In this document: piece after piece, positions 1 through 11,086 of the stretch
Layout of the letters: the number at the start of each line of letters is the position of its first letter
Position numbering within the stretch: position 1 is the first letter of the stretch
NCBI GenBank assembly: GCA_963565915.1
Contig: OY751493.1
Coordinates: forward strand, 930,001-994,000
Direction: 5' to 3'
DNA length: 64,000 nucleotides
Source: Entoloma clypeatum
Lineage: Eukaryota; Basidiomycota; Agaricomycetes; Agaricales; Entolomataceae
The notes under the pieces: model-generated
What the model saw: only the letters and a program-made list of their open reading frames with translations
What the model was told of the DNA's origin: nothing
Databases searched by the model: none
Made by a program: the position numbers and the translations under genes

Positions 1-921
1 ACCGTTGATGAGGTTGACAAACGACGGAAATCTTTGGAGCTCGTTGGAGATGACCGACACCATCCCCATGCCACGTCGTCGTTGGATCCCTCCCACCCAT
101 ACGCCATCCTCAATAGCCTCAAGGTCCTCCAATCCGACAAGGAATCTACCGCATCGTTGGCCTCCTCTTCTGAAGCCTCACCGACTGAGGCCTCGGTAGT
201 GCGGAGAGTGAGGTCTTCTCCCATACAAGAAGAAGATGAGGACCAACTTTTTCCTCTCCCATCTCCCCGGCGTTCTCCCAACGGTTCACCCTCGGTATCC
301 CCTTCTCCCTCAACTGGACCATCGCCAGCACCGAGTCCGAGTAATTCGGAATCATGTCTCTCCCCTCCAACGGCGGGTGTTCCAGCATCGAAAGACGATA
401 TTCCACAAGCAGCCTCGAGTTTGAATAAGAGCGCTCTTCGTAGCCGGAGGTCTCATACAGATATCACTGCTTCCCGAGACCAATCCTTTGGGCCCCGAAC
501 ATGGACTGCCAAGTCCTCGAGGCTTCAGCATCCAGCATCGATTTCGGATCTCCGGGCTTTGGGGAGGTCGCAGACGTCTGGTTCACCTCCATTCGCTACT
601 CTGACCCGCAGCCCGTCCCTGTCTGCGGCCCATAATTCCACCATCTCGGGAGCGCAAAGGCCCGTTCCGTTAGGAAGACGCGAACGCCGGCCTATCGAAG
701 TGCCTTCCGGTTCGACCGATGGATCTACTGACCCCGACAGTATAACGCCGACTCGGCCTACAGCACGGTCGACATCACGTTCTTCACGTCCCTCGTCTCC
801 TGCCAACAAGTCGCCTCGCATTCCGTCGTTCTCCATCCCCTTTTGGAAGGATGTCAAAGGAGCTGGCGCAGACGTTCTGAAGGGCGTGAGCGCGATGGCT
901 GGAGGTGGTGCTGTCGTGTAA
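1..921 (+). CDS. 3' end of a Ser/Pro-rich protein of unknown function (5' partial)
   Basis: The frame is open from base 1, so the gene starts left of the window; 306 residues are visible before the TAA. The visible part begins with a charged stretch (TVDEVDKRRKSLELVGDD) and then becomes low-complexity, rich in Ser, Pro, Thr and Arg, with many SP and TP dipeptides that could be phosphorylation sites. The last 30 residues change character (IPFWKDVKGAGADVLKG) and could form a short amphipathic helix. I see no catalytic motif, signal peptide or membrane segment. It is probably the disordered tail of a larger regulatory or scaffold protein whose folded domains lie outside the window. I do not recognise the family. 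Confidence 0.6.
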   Translation, partial: TVDEVDKRRKSLELVGDDRHHPHATSSLDPSHPYAILNSLKVLQSDKESTASLASSSEASPTEASVVRRVRSSPIQEEDEDQLFPLPSPRRSPNGSPSVSPSPSTGPSPAPSPSNSESCLSPPTAGVPASKDDIPQAASSLNKSALRSRRSHTDITASRDQSFGPRTWTAKSSRLQHPASISDLRALGRSQTSGSPPFATLTRSPSLSAAHNSTISGAQRPVPLGRRERRPIEVPSGSTDGSTDPDSITPTRPTARSTSRSSRPSSPANKSPRIPSFSIPFWKDVKGAGADVLKGVSAMAGGGAVV

Positions 922-1353
922 AGGGCGAGGCGTCCGAGTCTTGGCTTGCCTGTTTGTTGTCTTTGGGATACTCACTGGGTCGCTTCGCTTTTGGCACTGA
1001 GCTTGTAACGAATGGTATCTCACCGTCATGCTATGCCGCTGATTATCTTCCTCATGTGTTCTCATATTTGATTGTTAATACCTTCGCAAGCATCGCTGTA
1101 CATACCTTCCTTGGCGTTACCTCCCATTCACTTTCGTTTTTCGTGATCATTGATCTGATCTTGGCTGGTAATATTGTTCTATACTCATGCCCCCTATAGT
1201 ATGTGTACCACTAATTGCCTGTTACGTACTAAATACATCAGCAAAACGCGCAGTGCATTGTCCATCACTGGCACGCGCTCAGAATTTGCATCACTCCGAT
1301 ATGTCCATGTCCTTTACCACCAGTTGAACTCAACAGCCTGAGTTAACGTGCCC
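922..1353. other. Intergenic spacer, no gene seen
   Basis: This stretch between the Ser/Pro-rich gene and the RAD1 homologue should hold the 3' UTR of the first and the promoter of the second. ORFs that cross it are out-of-frame continuations of the upstream exon with no protein-like character. I see no repeat or RNA gene. Confidence 0.5.
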
Positions 1354-2894
1354 ATGTCACAAGCGGCGGAGTTTCCGGTAAGTATATGCTCGCCGTCCTT
1401 CCAACAAAGTTGGCAAATGTATACCAGGTGCTCAAAGCTTCCGTCCACGATGTTCGTTATCTCGCGTCTCTGCTCCGTGGAGTCAACGTTGGAAACGTGA
1501 GTACGGGGTCCTGGTATTCATGATCCCCCAAAGTCTTATTATACTAAGCGTGCCACAATTACGGCAACAAGGAGAGGGCTAACAATCACTGTTGAAGAAG
1601 CCCGAAATCTTCTAGGTCAGGATCCGCTGACGATTACAGACAAACGGACGGAATCAGTCTCACTTTTCGTCTAGGAACTGCATTCATATTCTCCGACATA
1701 TTCGATGAATACTCTTACCATTCTGAAGATCCTCCGGCTGTCTCTTCGCAGGACCCAGAGGACGTTGCTGATAACACTGCATTCGAGGTGCCACTCAACA
1801 CGTTCATAGAATGTCTCAATATCTATGGCACTGCTGGGGCTGCAACGTCACACGGCAGCACATACAAGAAGTGGAAAAAAGTGGGAGCTGATTCCGATCG
1901 AGATGATGATGTTGGCGGGAGGCGGAAGATTGATTCGTATTTTAGCGGGGGTCCGGAGAAGCGCACGGGAATGCGGATGACATATTCTGGGGCTGGGTGT
2001 CCTCTCGTGCTTTTGCTGTGAGTGTGGACTATATGATTAGCGTTGCAATCATCAATTTCTCTCTCTCTCGTCGAGGACAGCGCAGAAGAGGCAACGGGAC
2101 CCACCACCACATGCGAGATCGCCGTTTACGAACCAGAACCCCATATTGACCTACCTTTTGACAACTCAAAGATGTTGGCTGCTGTATTGTTTTTTTATTC
2201 TGATATAGTCGTAACTGACGTCTTGAGTCCGACAGGGTACTGAAGATTATACTGAACGTAAGGACGTTGATCCTACTTTTTGACTCCAAATGGATTCATA
2301 TCGTTTCATAGTCTTCGTGGCTCCGCGATGCTCTTTCTGAGCTCGATCCTTCGTTTGACCACTTGACGTTCATCAGCAACCCTCCCACTGCCTCGGAAAC
2401 AGTGACGTCCAAACAGAAACAAAAGGACACCACGCCGATGCTTCGCATTCAAGCTGCGGGGACCTTTGGTAGCACTGAAGTGTGTACCTACTTGTTATTC
2501 GTAACATGTTTTGACCTCGCCACATACTTTGTCTAGATGGATTATCCAAACGATAGAGACGTGCTTGAGACGTTTGAATGCACAAGAAGTGTTCGTTTCA
2601 GGTAAGTATCCGATATCTATATCCGATTTTCGGTTTCATATAACGGATCTATAGCTATCGATTCAACCACATCTCGAAGACTCTGCGTGCCTTGCAAAGT
2701 TCCACCAAGACATCTCTCAGGGTGGATGAGGATGGGCTGCTTGGTCTGCAATTTCTCATGCCTGCACCCAGACCCAGAGGCACGCCCGGCGAGACAGCCG
2801 ACGGCTTCATTGAATACCGGGTAGGTCTTTTGATAAGTGAATATCCCAGACGTGGTCCTAGCCCTCTTTTCAGTTTCTTGCGCTTGACGAATAA
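1354..2894 (+). CDS. rad1: RAD1 homologue, 9-1-1 checkpoint clamp subunit
   Basis: Predicted PCNA-like subunit of the Rad9-Hus1-Rad1 clamp, which is loaded on damaged DNA in the nucleus and activates the ATR pathway. Reading ten exons gives 345 residues in one phase: 1354-1377, 1428-1496, 1549-1615, 1675-2017, 2081-2173, 2236-2257, 2312-2479, 2537-2601, 2655-2820, 2874-2894. Family landmarks in order are HDVRYLASLLRGVN, GLTITVEEAR, PLNTFIECLNIYG, GAGCPLVLLL, WLRDALSELD, a GTFG turn followed by MDYPNDRDVLE, and LLGLQFLMP near the end; these match remembered human RAD1 blocks in order. An acidic and basic insert (about residues 125-165) makes it longer than the roughly 280 aa human protein. The exon 5 donor (2174, GTTGGC) is weak and was chosen to keep phase. 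An ATG at 1386 is an alternative start. Confidence 0.85.
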
Positions 2895-3258
2895 TTGCGG
2901 CGTACTTTCGCTGTACATAGTTACGTAAATAATTAATATTGAATCTGTCAGTACATACTTCAGTACTGAGACTACTGAAAACTCACGCAAAGTTTAGTTT
3001 ATTCGTCGTCTTATTACTAGACTATCCACGATTTAGCTGGAGTTACCAGATTTCACCGCGGTGAGAGGGGCTTATCTGAGCCTAGGTGCATGGGAACTAG
3101 TAGCTTGACGGAATTAGAATTTGGCAGTGTACTCGTTTCCATCATGCATATCCTCTCCAAGCCCGGACAACATACCTGAGTTCCGTTCAACTAAATTATT
3201 AGGTGCTTTCGAGAATTTCGTTCTCTCTCGACAACTGCCTTATATCCAAACGACATCC

Positions 3259-4481
3259 ATGCTCATCGCAGGACCAGCAGGTGCAGCTCTAGATTCATTG
3301 ACGGCGGAGCAGATCCACTTCATCCAGACCCTGCCAAAGGCCGAGCTCCACGCCCACCTGAACGGTTCTATCCCCATCTCCGTCCTCCAGGATCTCGCGC
3401 GTGACTACTACACCACAAACACCTCCGCCGGCTCCTTGTCCAACGAAGCGGTGCAGGCAGGCCTGTCCGCGCTTCTCAACGCGGACGGCCCACCGATCGC
3501 GACCATTTCCGATTTCTTCTCGCTGTTCCCCGCGATCTACGCGTTGACATCGACGCCCTCCGCGCTGGCACGCGTGACGCGGGCGGTGCTCGGCGAGTTT
3601 CTTGAGGGCGAGTTTCCGCAGTGCACGTATCTGGAGCTGCGGACGACTCCTCGAGAGTCGGCGGATATGACGCGGGAGGAGTATTTGAGGACGGTGCTCG
3701 GCGAGCTGGCGCGGTATAAGCCGGAGCAGGTGGGGCTGATCGTCAGCCTTGATAGACGTATGGGTGCGGGCGTTCTTCGAGAGTGCTTGGATATTGCCAA
3801 GAAGCTGAGGGGGGAGGGAAAGTCGGTGGTAGGTGTAGATCTGTGTGGCGACCCGAGCGCTGGCGACATGTCGACATTTGGCACTTATTTTGAGGAGGCA
3901 AGGAATGCGGCGTTGGGTGTAACTCTTCATATCGCAGAGGTGCGTCGTGACGTTCATTTCTTTCCGTTGGTTTTAAATGGAACATTAATAATCAGACGGC
4001 CCATAACGCCCCCGAGGAGATCCTGCAATTGTTATCGTTCTTGCCACATCGACTCGGGCATGCCACGTTTCTCGACGAAGCGGCAAAGAAGATCGTGGAG
4101 GAGCGAAATACATGTATAGAAATGTGTTTGAGCTCAAATCTCTTGTATGCCCTCACATCTGGCTTCAGGGCCGTGTTATTGACACGGTCTTTCTAGATGC
4201 AAGACGGTCTCTACATTGGAATCTCACCACATCCGACATTATCTGAAGTACAATCATCCTATTGCAATCTGCGTGAGTTCTCTTCCTGGAACGTCTCCAC
4301 CATGCCGATTGATATGGTGTAGACCGATGACACACTTCCGTTCCGAACATCTCTCGCGGGCGAATATGCCCTTCTGATGGCAAAGCCTCCCTTGGGTCTT
4401 GGGTTGTCCGAGAATGAGGTGAGGATTATCGGCAAGATGAGTTTGGACGCTAGATTCCACAAGGCGCAAGTCGCCTCTTAG
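3259..4481 (+). CDS. ADAL: Adenosine deaminase-like protein (ADAL / N6-methyl-AMP deaminase family)
   Basis: Metal-dependent deaminase of the ADAL branch, which in characterised relatives converts N6-methyl-AMP to IMP. Four exons (3259-3939, 3996-4144, 4197-4272, 4323-4481) give 354 residues, close to the family's usual length of about 350. The N-terminal zinc motif is KAELHAHLNGSI (residues about 33-44); LHIAE, whose Glu is the expected proton-transfer residue, ends exon 1; HRLGHAT and EMCLSSN lie in exon 2; ICTDD, the C-terminal Asp pair, spans the exon 3-4 junction. All expected metal and catalytic positions are present, so it should be active. The frame is open upstream to 3121 from a TTG, but 3259 is the first good ATG and puts the HxH motif at the usual distance. 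It lies between the RAD1 and GPALPP homologues on the same strand. Confidence 0.87.
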
Positions 4482-4601
4482 CTCGGGACACCATAGATGT
4501 GATTTGCATAGAAGTGATAATGACAAGTTGTTGAAAAAAACACTCCAGATCAAGCACGCGTTGATTGGCAACATCCTCCAAACAAAACAACCTCCTCTCC
4601 C

Positions 4602-5757
4602 ATGTCGACAATCGGCCCCCAGCTTCCTGCACATCTTCTCGGTCGCCAAACGTTCAATGGTGTGGACGCGGTAGAGGTACCTGTAGGACCACAAATCCCG
4701 TCAGGAGTCCTGCACAAGAGACTAGACGAGGACGAGGACGAGGACGATGACTACGCGCCCGCACTACCCCCAGATATGATAACAGCGCGCTCCGCAGGAC
4801 CATCAGTTCCGCGACCATCCAACTCGACCTCTTCGACAACCAAACGTGTCGTTGGCCCTGCATTACCATCTTATCCGCCAATATACGATCCAAAAGTGCA
4901 TTCATGGCTCGATGAAGAAGATGACGATGATGATGATTTTGGACCCAAGCCCCTTCCTGCTGGCGTGAAACACGCGGAAAAAGACGCGGTTGCAGAGTTC
5001 CTGGAAAGAGAGGAACGGAGAAGGAAATTGGCGCAGGTGCATGACAATTCTTTCTATTTTTCGGTGTAAAAAGCTTAGAGATTCAGGAAGCCGAGAAGCC
5101 TAAAGCTTTACAACGAGAGGAATGGATGCTTGTCCCTCCATCTTCTTCCGACCTTCTTGGAGGTGCGCATCTCCCCCTTTCTTCTTCAACTTGCCTTTTC
5201 AAAATCTGTCTTATTCACCTTATAAAGGCCTTGACCCGACTAAACTGAAGGCCCGCCAGTTTTCGCGCTCTACGGCTCCGGCTTCGAATAAGCAAGACAA
5301 CTCCCTATGGACGGAAACCCCAGCGGAACGCCAACAGCGGCTCGCAGATGAGGTGTCCGGGAAAAAACGGCGGGCTGTCGATGCAATCGTCGAAGAAGAA
5401 GGGGACGACAAGAAGAGACGGAAGATGCAGGAGGAAGCTATACTCCGAGGCGTTGATGATTATACTGTCAGTTCTTCACGGTCTTCACTCGCCAGTGCAC
5501 GTTTTCATCTACCTGACCAATTTTTTTTTACCCCCTTGATCCAGCGGAAGATTCGAGGACCTGCGTTGATGGAACAACATGTTTCATCTGGCAAAGCCGA
5601 AACACCCAAGGATAAGGATGCCGCTATCTGGGAACACTCGAGAGATATGTCGCTGGGCGGTCGGCTAATGGACGATACGAAACGAAAGCAGCTCGTCCGA
5701 GAAGCACGGGGATTGGACGACAGATTTGGGAAGGGAAAAAGCGGCGGGTTTTTGTAA
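4602..5757 (+). CDS. GPALPP motif / DUF3752 protein
   Basis: Homologue of the eukaryotic GPALPP1 (DUF3752) family, a poorly characterised and probably nuclear protein. Four exons (4602-5036, 5087-5162, 5228-5466, 5545-5757) join in phase to 320 residues. The N-terminal half carries three GPALPP-type repeats (IGPQLP, VGPALP, FGPKPLP) separated by acidic runs. The C-terminal half has the DUF3752 signature: REEWMLVPP, then WTETPAERQQR, a basic KKRR patch, and the terminal block AAIWEHSRDMSLGGR ending in FGKGKSGGFL. The exon junctions fall between conserved blocks, which supports them. No membrane segment or catalytic motif is visible. Confidence 0.85.
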
Positions 5758-6095
5758 ACAATGGAATCTAGTCTTTGTCTGTCGTTCGACCTTTTTTCCC
5801 ATGACTTATTGTCTGTCTACTGCTGTTATAGCATGCGCGGTTTGGAATCTGTACGACCATTTGAACAATACTCCCGGCGGGGCCGTGAGCAATGCTGCCT
5901 GATTGCTCGACTCCAGAATTCTCATTCATGTGTTTTCAGATAAACATGAACTCAGAACCCTGACCTTGATCCTTGATCCTCGCCCGAACGCAATGCCTTT
6001 CGAAACCATCCAAGGCTGCAAAGCTCACAGAGTAGTTCGAACATGATTGTTCAAGTGTACGAACTCAGTCACCAACGTTGCATTGAAGAAGGTCC
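5758..6095. other. Intergenic spacer, no gene seen
   Basis: Region between the end of the GPALPP gene and the start of the duplicated segment. I see no protein-like ORF, repeat or RNA gene. Confidence 0.45.
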
Positions 6096-7364
6096 TATAG
6101 CTAGGACACGGGCTGACTGCGTTTCACCACATTATGAGCTTGAGATACTGCATTACTGAGTTGGTATTGTAACAGCGATGATATAGCGCATACGGGTAAC
6201 GAACGACGTGACGATATTGTATTAGTCTAAGCAAAGCGAGTCAGTACAATGGCTCCAGGCTCTCCTTACAAACAGAAACTTCAAACAGAAATCAAAGGCT
6301 CATCTGAACCGCATCCTGGGCGCAAATCCTCCTTCCATCGCCCTTTCCTCCTGTCCCAGGTATTCATCGTGAAGGACGTCAATCCCTTTGAATTTGACTT
6401 TGCCACACAGGTCGCGAACTACGACCGTCATCTCGTCAACAAGCTAGCAGCGCCATATATCAGAGGCGATCTCTCAATGAATGCAGACCATGAACTCACA
6501 GAGACGGCGTTCCCGAGAGCAGGCAACGCTAAAGGGAGGAAATAAGCAATGTCTACGTGAAAGGCTAGAACGCGAACGCCTAGATACCTGTAGAATGTGC
6601 GGGTAACTGTTCGTCCTGGAAGAGACAGGCGTTTCAGCCCTTCGTAATCAAAGGAGAGCCTGGTACTGACCTTCAAAATATCCAGAGTCAACTCATCGAA
6701 TCCCATCCGACCTCCAATATTATCCACTCCAAATTCCACTCCCTGATCTGGATCTGGACTGAAGTCATTTGTGGTCTTCTCGAGGGCATGAGCCACAAGC
6801 CGCTCATGATACACTAGGCGATCCCGAAGATTCGGCAGCGAAGGAGGGAGAGGATGGCCACCTGCCAATGCATATGCGACGATAGAGATGTGTGAAAAGA
6901 TGTCAGACAGCTAGGAATTCACGAAGAGTGAATACCATGAAAGCTATTATTTGTCGGTTTGCTCACCAAGTTTGGATTGAGAAGAGGTGTCTGCGGCGCG
7001 GTGTGGCTTGAGCATGTAACTTTGGTAAATAAACGGACTTCCTGCCTACCTGGTGAACAAGGATGCTACACCACTTGGTGTCCAACTGCGTAAACGCTCC
7101 AGTGAAGAGTACAAGGGCTGACAGAAGTTTAATCCTTGGAAAACAATAGCCCAATTAGACTCAAACAACGATTCCAAGATTAAACCAACTCCTCACTGGA
7201 TCTCGAAAAGATGCTCATATGATTTATGCGGCCAGGCTCCCCTGATCCCAGAGAACGTCTCAGCATACATTTTCAATGCGGCAAAAGAAAAATCCGTGTC
7301 AACTTACTGCACATGAGGCTCAAACCTAGCCGTGACAAGCGACGGACGCAGCTCTTGCAACCTT
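6096..7364. repeat. Left copy of a 1269 bp direct duplication (second copy 60528-61796)
   Basis: Aligned by eye, this segment matches 60528-61796 nearly base for base, in the same orientation and with the same length. Similarity starts at a shared TATAGCTAGGAC and stops after GCTCTTGCAACCTT. In the right copy the sequence continues into an intact transporter gene; here it breaks into unrelated low-complexity sequence. A + strand ORF at 6249-6545 (98 aa) begins in a good start context, but the same frame is broken in the right copy, so I do not call it a gene. Confidence 0.9.
6580..7364 (-). pseudogene. Truncated copy of the ArAE/DUF2421 transporter 3' end
   Basis: The last exons of the transporter at 61012-63941 are repeated here with the same splice sites: the LSDIFSHI..DELTLDILK exon, the short TPLLNPNL exon, the LLSALVLFTGAF exon and the first bases of the FPRPTSGR exon. 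The copy stops at 7364 inside that exon, so it lacks all membrane segments and cannot be a working gene. The exon frames are still open, so the duplication is not very old. Confidence 0.8.
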
Positions 7365-9012
7365 CCCCTCCCTCTCTGGCCACTGCTTTCGCCTCCCGCG
7401 CCCTTTGGCGGACAGGTAGGTGGCAGCAGTGGGTGGGTTTGGGGTCGTGGATAGTGGGGTCGTGGATGTCTCGTCTTGTCCCGTAACAGCTCTCGTCTCA
7501 TCTCATCCTATCACGGCTCTCGTCCCATCTGGTTAGGTCCCTCGTCCCGTCCTGCCTGTCATACCATCACATCTAGCCCTCATCCCGTCTCATCCCCCGT
7601 CGCTCGCCTTGTCCCATCTGTCTTGTCTTCTCTCAGCCTTGCTTTCGCGTATGGCCCCGTTGCTGTGGTGTTGACACCATGGATGCGGGCGTTGATAGTG
7701 TGTTAATCTCTGAAAGCACACGAGGGCGGGGCTGCTTATCGAGAAGTACAATATTTGAAAATGAAAGTGCCGATTTGATGGACTGCCCAAATTGCCCTTG
7801 TGGGATTTCTGCTCCAAAGCTTGACAGCTTGATATCTCAGCATATACTCACCTCGAATGGGGCAACTAACAGGGGGAGCATATTTAGCTTGCTGAGGACT
7901 CTGGAAGCGAAAGGGACGTTGATGGTCGGGATGTGGCCGTGCGTCGAAACTAAACTGGCCATGGTCCGGTTTGGTTCGTGTTCGGCCATCCGAACAGGAA
8001 CCCACCAAACAAAATGTTCGGGCCGAGAACTGAGCAAAAGAGTCCATCAGCATTTCCACAAATTTACTATTTGGGCTATTTAGGGCTAGTATGAGTGTCT
8101 AGGAGGCCAATAGTTCACTAGCTGAATAATCTAGGTCAAATACTTCAATAGTTCATTCCCTGGGTGATGTCAACTAGTTGCCAAGAGACCAATAGTTCAC
8201 TAATTATCATGTGCTCACAAGTTTCAGGTTATTTTGGATGATAATAATTGATTGAACAATTCATTGATAGTACTACTTACTATTCCCAAATGCTACAGAA
8301 GGGCATACAGTACATAGGTGTCGGCACACTATTAGGACAAACATGACAGGCTCAATGCCCACCATCAGCTCTCTGCAATACTTCATCAAGGTGGCCTGTA
8401 CTTTTCCCCACACAGCAGCACCGACTTGGGCTTCGATAGCATCATGTAAATTCACTCACGATCCCCATGTCGTCTGCAAGTATTGACAAAGCCATCTTTT
8501 GTGTAAGGCTGATGATAATAGGAGTTGACAGAAGATCTTACTTGGGATTCTTTGTCACCCATGACGAAGCAGCATTCCAAAGTGATTTACTGGTTTGCAT
8601 CATGAGTTCCTTCAAAATTCTTGGGCTATCTTTGAAAATAACCCACCATCATGGTTGTTGAAGGCCCATGACTAAAGAAATCTTGGAGCCATTTCCAAAA
8701 GGCTTCATCGAGATCAAGCATTGAGTGCTGAGGACACCAGTATGAGTGAGCATGCATGAGAAGCAAGGTGGGTGAAATCTTCTCAAGTTGTTTCAAACTC
8801 TGCTGACAATGGGCTGTGTTGATCCCAACTGGACACCATTGCTTGACTGTCGTCATTGTGATCCATCACCCCTTGGTTTTCGATGCCCACCACCTTTCCA
8901 GCTTCCACTTCCCCTCCCATTGCTTTATATGTGTTAATCCAAATTTTCTATTCCTGCCTCTTGGCCCTGGATAACTGTCTGGTATGGAGCCCCATGTGTT
9001 GCATGTGTGGTG
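7365..9012. other. Unassigned spacer with a degenerate minisatellite
   Basis: About 7465-7640 is a pyrimidine-rich, degenerate tandem of CTCGTCCCATCT-like words. From 7640 to 8880 I find no recognisable gene. The - strand ORFs at 8273-8455 and 8626-8856 have somewhat protein-like composition but match nothing I know; they may be remnants of the element into which the gypsy copy at 9018 inserted. A CAATAGTTCA word recurs near 8100-8200. Confidence 0.4.
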
Positions 9013-9017
9013 GTTCT

Positions 9018-9387
9018 TGTTACGGACTAACGACTACGGACGTATACGCTTACCTTTTCACTTTTACTCATCGGCCCCCGCTTACACATATTGTATTATA
9101 CTTTATTTCCTTTAGTATACTTCGCTCCTGCGCTGACTCGCTTTCTGCAGCTGTCTGACTCATTCCGCAGTCAGCTTACTCATTAGTGCATAGCCTTCCG
9201 CAGTCGCCTTACTCATGCGCACTGCCTTCCGCAGTTACTGACTCATTCGCTACCGCTCATAGTCAGTACTATATAAACCTCATGTACCATAGCTACATTC
9301 CTTAGATTTAGCAATCACATTGCTCTTTGCCTTTCCATCTTCCTGCATACTCTGCCCGAACCTTGGAACGGTTTGTTAAGCATAACA
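9018..9387 (+). repeat. 5' LTR of gypsy element 1
   Basis: 370 bp, TG..CA ends. It contains short tandem words around TTCCGCAGT and ACTCAT in U3, and a TATA box at 9270-9277. Confidence 0.95.
9270..9314 (+). promoter_or_regulatory. LTR TATA box and predicted RNA 5' end (self-primer)
   Basis: TATATAAA at 9270-9277 puts the RNA start near 9300-9305. AGATTTAGCAA at 9304-9314 is then the likely first segment of the RNA, and it is exactly complementary to the sequence just inside the 5' LTR. Confidence 0.65.
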
Positions 9388-9389
9388 AG

Positions 9390-9400
9390 TTGCTAAATCT
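9390..9400 (+). promoter_or_regulatory. Primer binding site, self-priming type
   Basis: TTGCTAAATCT lies 2 nt after the LTR. It is the exact reverse complement of the LTR segment 9304-9314 and does not begin with the TGG expected for a tRNA 3' end. The 11 nt length and the position are those of Tf1 of fission yeast, where the folded RNA 5' end primes reverse transcription. Confidence 0.7.
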
Positions 9401-9444
9401 CGTTAGGTTCGCCCAGAGCGAAGAGAGCAACTACCAGACGAGTC

Positions 9445-11045
9445 ATGACGTCGCGCTTCTTTGAAGACTTCACCAGTAACCCATTCAGCATGCCAGAAGC
9501 CCGACAGGAGGAGCTAAGTCCTCGAGACAGTATCGATTTTACACTCATCCAGCAGTACATCGAATCGGAGATCCGTCGCATCCTACAGCAGGTGCTTGAC
9601 GAAGAACTAGACAACGACGAGCATCGCCCCCACGGCGAGATAGCAGAGAGCATCCATCTTGCTCGGCAACACCAGATCGCACGTTACAATGCCCGACAGA
9701 ACGAACTCGAAAGCTTTCGCGTTCAAGAAGGACCTCAGACAGGTCGGATCACAGAGATCAGAGAGTTTATCGGTGTCCAGACAACCGTTATCAGAAGATT
9801 GATTAGGACGCTCACATCGAGACGTCCCAGAGCCGCATCACCACATCTTACTCGAAGCAGCAGATCTACGCCCACTTCACCACCGACGAGCAACAGACCG
9901 AGTACAACCGTTGGGCACGAAACGAGAGACTTGACCCCTTCTCGCGACCAACAGACGCGCAGGAACAGAGATTCCTTAGAGATCTACAGAGGAAATACCC
10001 CGAACGTTTTGCCACCGATTCCGCCGACGAGTCCCCTGACGAATTTACTTTTGACTCCGCGCAGTCAGATACCGAACAGACGCCTAGAACAGGGACTGAT
10101 TTTCAACCCCTACCTGTATCCCGAACCCCATCTTCATCCCAACAATCCGACACCTCTCCTACTCCGCAGGTTCTAGACATGGCAGAAGCACCGACAGTAC
10201 AAACAATAGATACATCCAAGATCATCAAAGATCCTGGGATGTTCAAAGACAGACACACCTTCAACGAGTGGTGGAAAGCCACCAAATTATACATCAGGTT
10301 CCAGAAGGGCCTGTCCGACGATCAGAAAATTCTTGCGGTGTTATCCCGCATGATGGAAGGGTCCGGTAAACACTGGGCCAGCAACAAGTTAGACGACCTT
10401 GCCACCGATGGCGAGAACATCACCTGGTTAGGGTTCTCAGACGACATCGCTACGCGATTCTCTATTGCCAACAAGTCGGCAGCGGCCAAGGCGAGACTCG
10501 AAGTCCTGAAACAGGAGAAACGCACCATCGACGAATTCTTGGACGAATTCGAAGAGCTCTTGAAGCTGTCAAACCTTGGCGAAGAAACTGGGAAATACAT
10601 CCTGGAAAAGAACGTCAACCGCAGAATTTCTGAACAAGTGGCTAGCGATGGCAAGACGTACACTGATTACGCAAAGGAGATCCGAAACAAGGGACGACAG
10701 ATGGAGGGACATGCATTAGTCATCCGAGGGGGTGGCGACACACGCACCGGATCGGGCACCACTTATGGTGGTCAAGGCAAAGCCATGGAGATCGACAAAG
10801 CAGGAGTAGCCCGTTGCTACAACTGTCAGCGCTTTGGTCACCTTGCCAAAGACTGCAAAGCCCCAAAGAAGAAAGATGGTCATAAGTGTTTCAACTGCGA
10901 CCAAGAAGGACATATCGCGCGCAACTGCCGCAAGCCGAAGAAGAACTCTGGAAAGATTAGGAAGGTGTCTGATGGAGATACCAATGATGATGAAACCATC
11001 ACCATAGAGACCGATGAGAAGGATTTTCCCGAAGGGTCCGATTAA
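9445..11045 (+). pseudogene. gag of gypsy element 1, with a frameshift
   Basis: Gag structural and nucleic-acid-binding protein. The reading starts at the ATG at 9445 (MTSRFFEDF) and stays in that frame to about 9810. From about 9816 the protein-like reading (SRITTSYSK.., then QQTEYNRWARNERL) is in another frame, continuous with the ATG at 10179 and ending at 11045. One indel near 9810 explains this. The C-terminal part has the capsid-like block FNEWWKATKLYI and two CCHC zinc knuckles, CYNCQRFGHLAKDC and CFNCDQEGHIARNC (near 10815 and 10890), followed by an acidic tail. A programmed shift is possible but less likely than mutation, because pol is also broken. Confidence 0.75.
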
Positions 11046-11086
11046 ACGACGCTAAGTCGCGACCCTTATCCATTAAACGAACTCGC

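Noticed and set aside
784..1199. ORFs at 784-1065 (-) and 843-1199 (+)
   Set aside because: They overlap the end of the real exon in other frames and run into spacer sequence.
6249..6545. 98 aa ORF in the left duplicate with a good start context
   Set aside because: The same frame is broken in the right copy (60683 onward) and it lies downstream of the transporter stop, so it is most likely non-coding.
6428..6868. 146 aa - strand ORF covering the last transporter exons without a break
   Set aside because: It reads through a splice donor and intron that are conserved in the right copy; the extra C-terminal residues are probably intron and 3' UTR.
8273..8856. - strand ORFs of 60 and 76 aa with protein-like composition
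   Set aside because: No recognisable family, no clear start or splice context, and no second copy in the window; left as unassigned.
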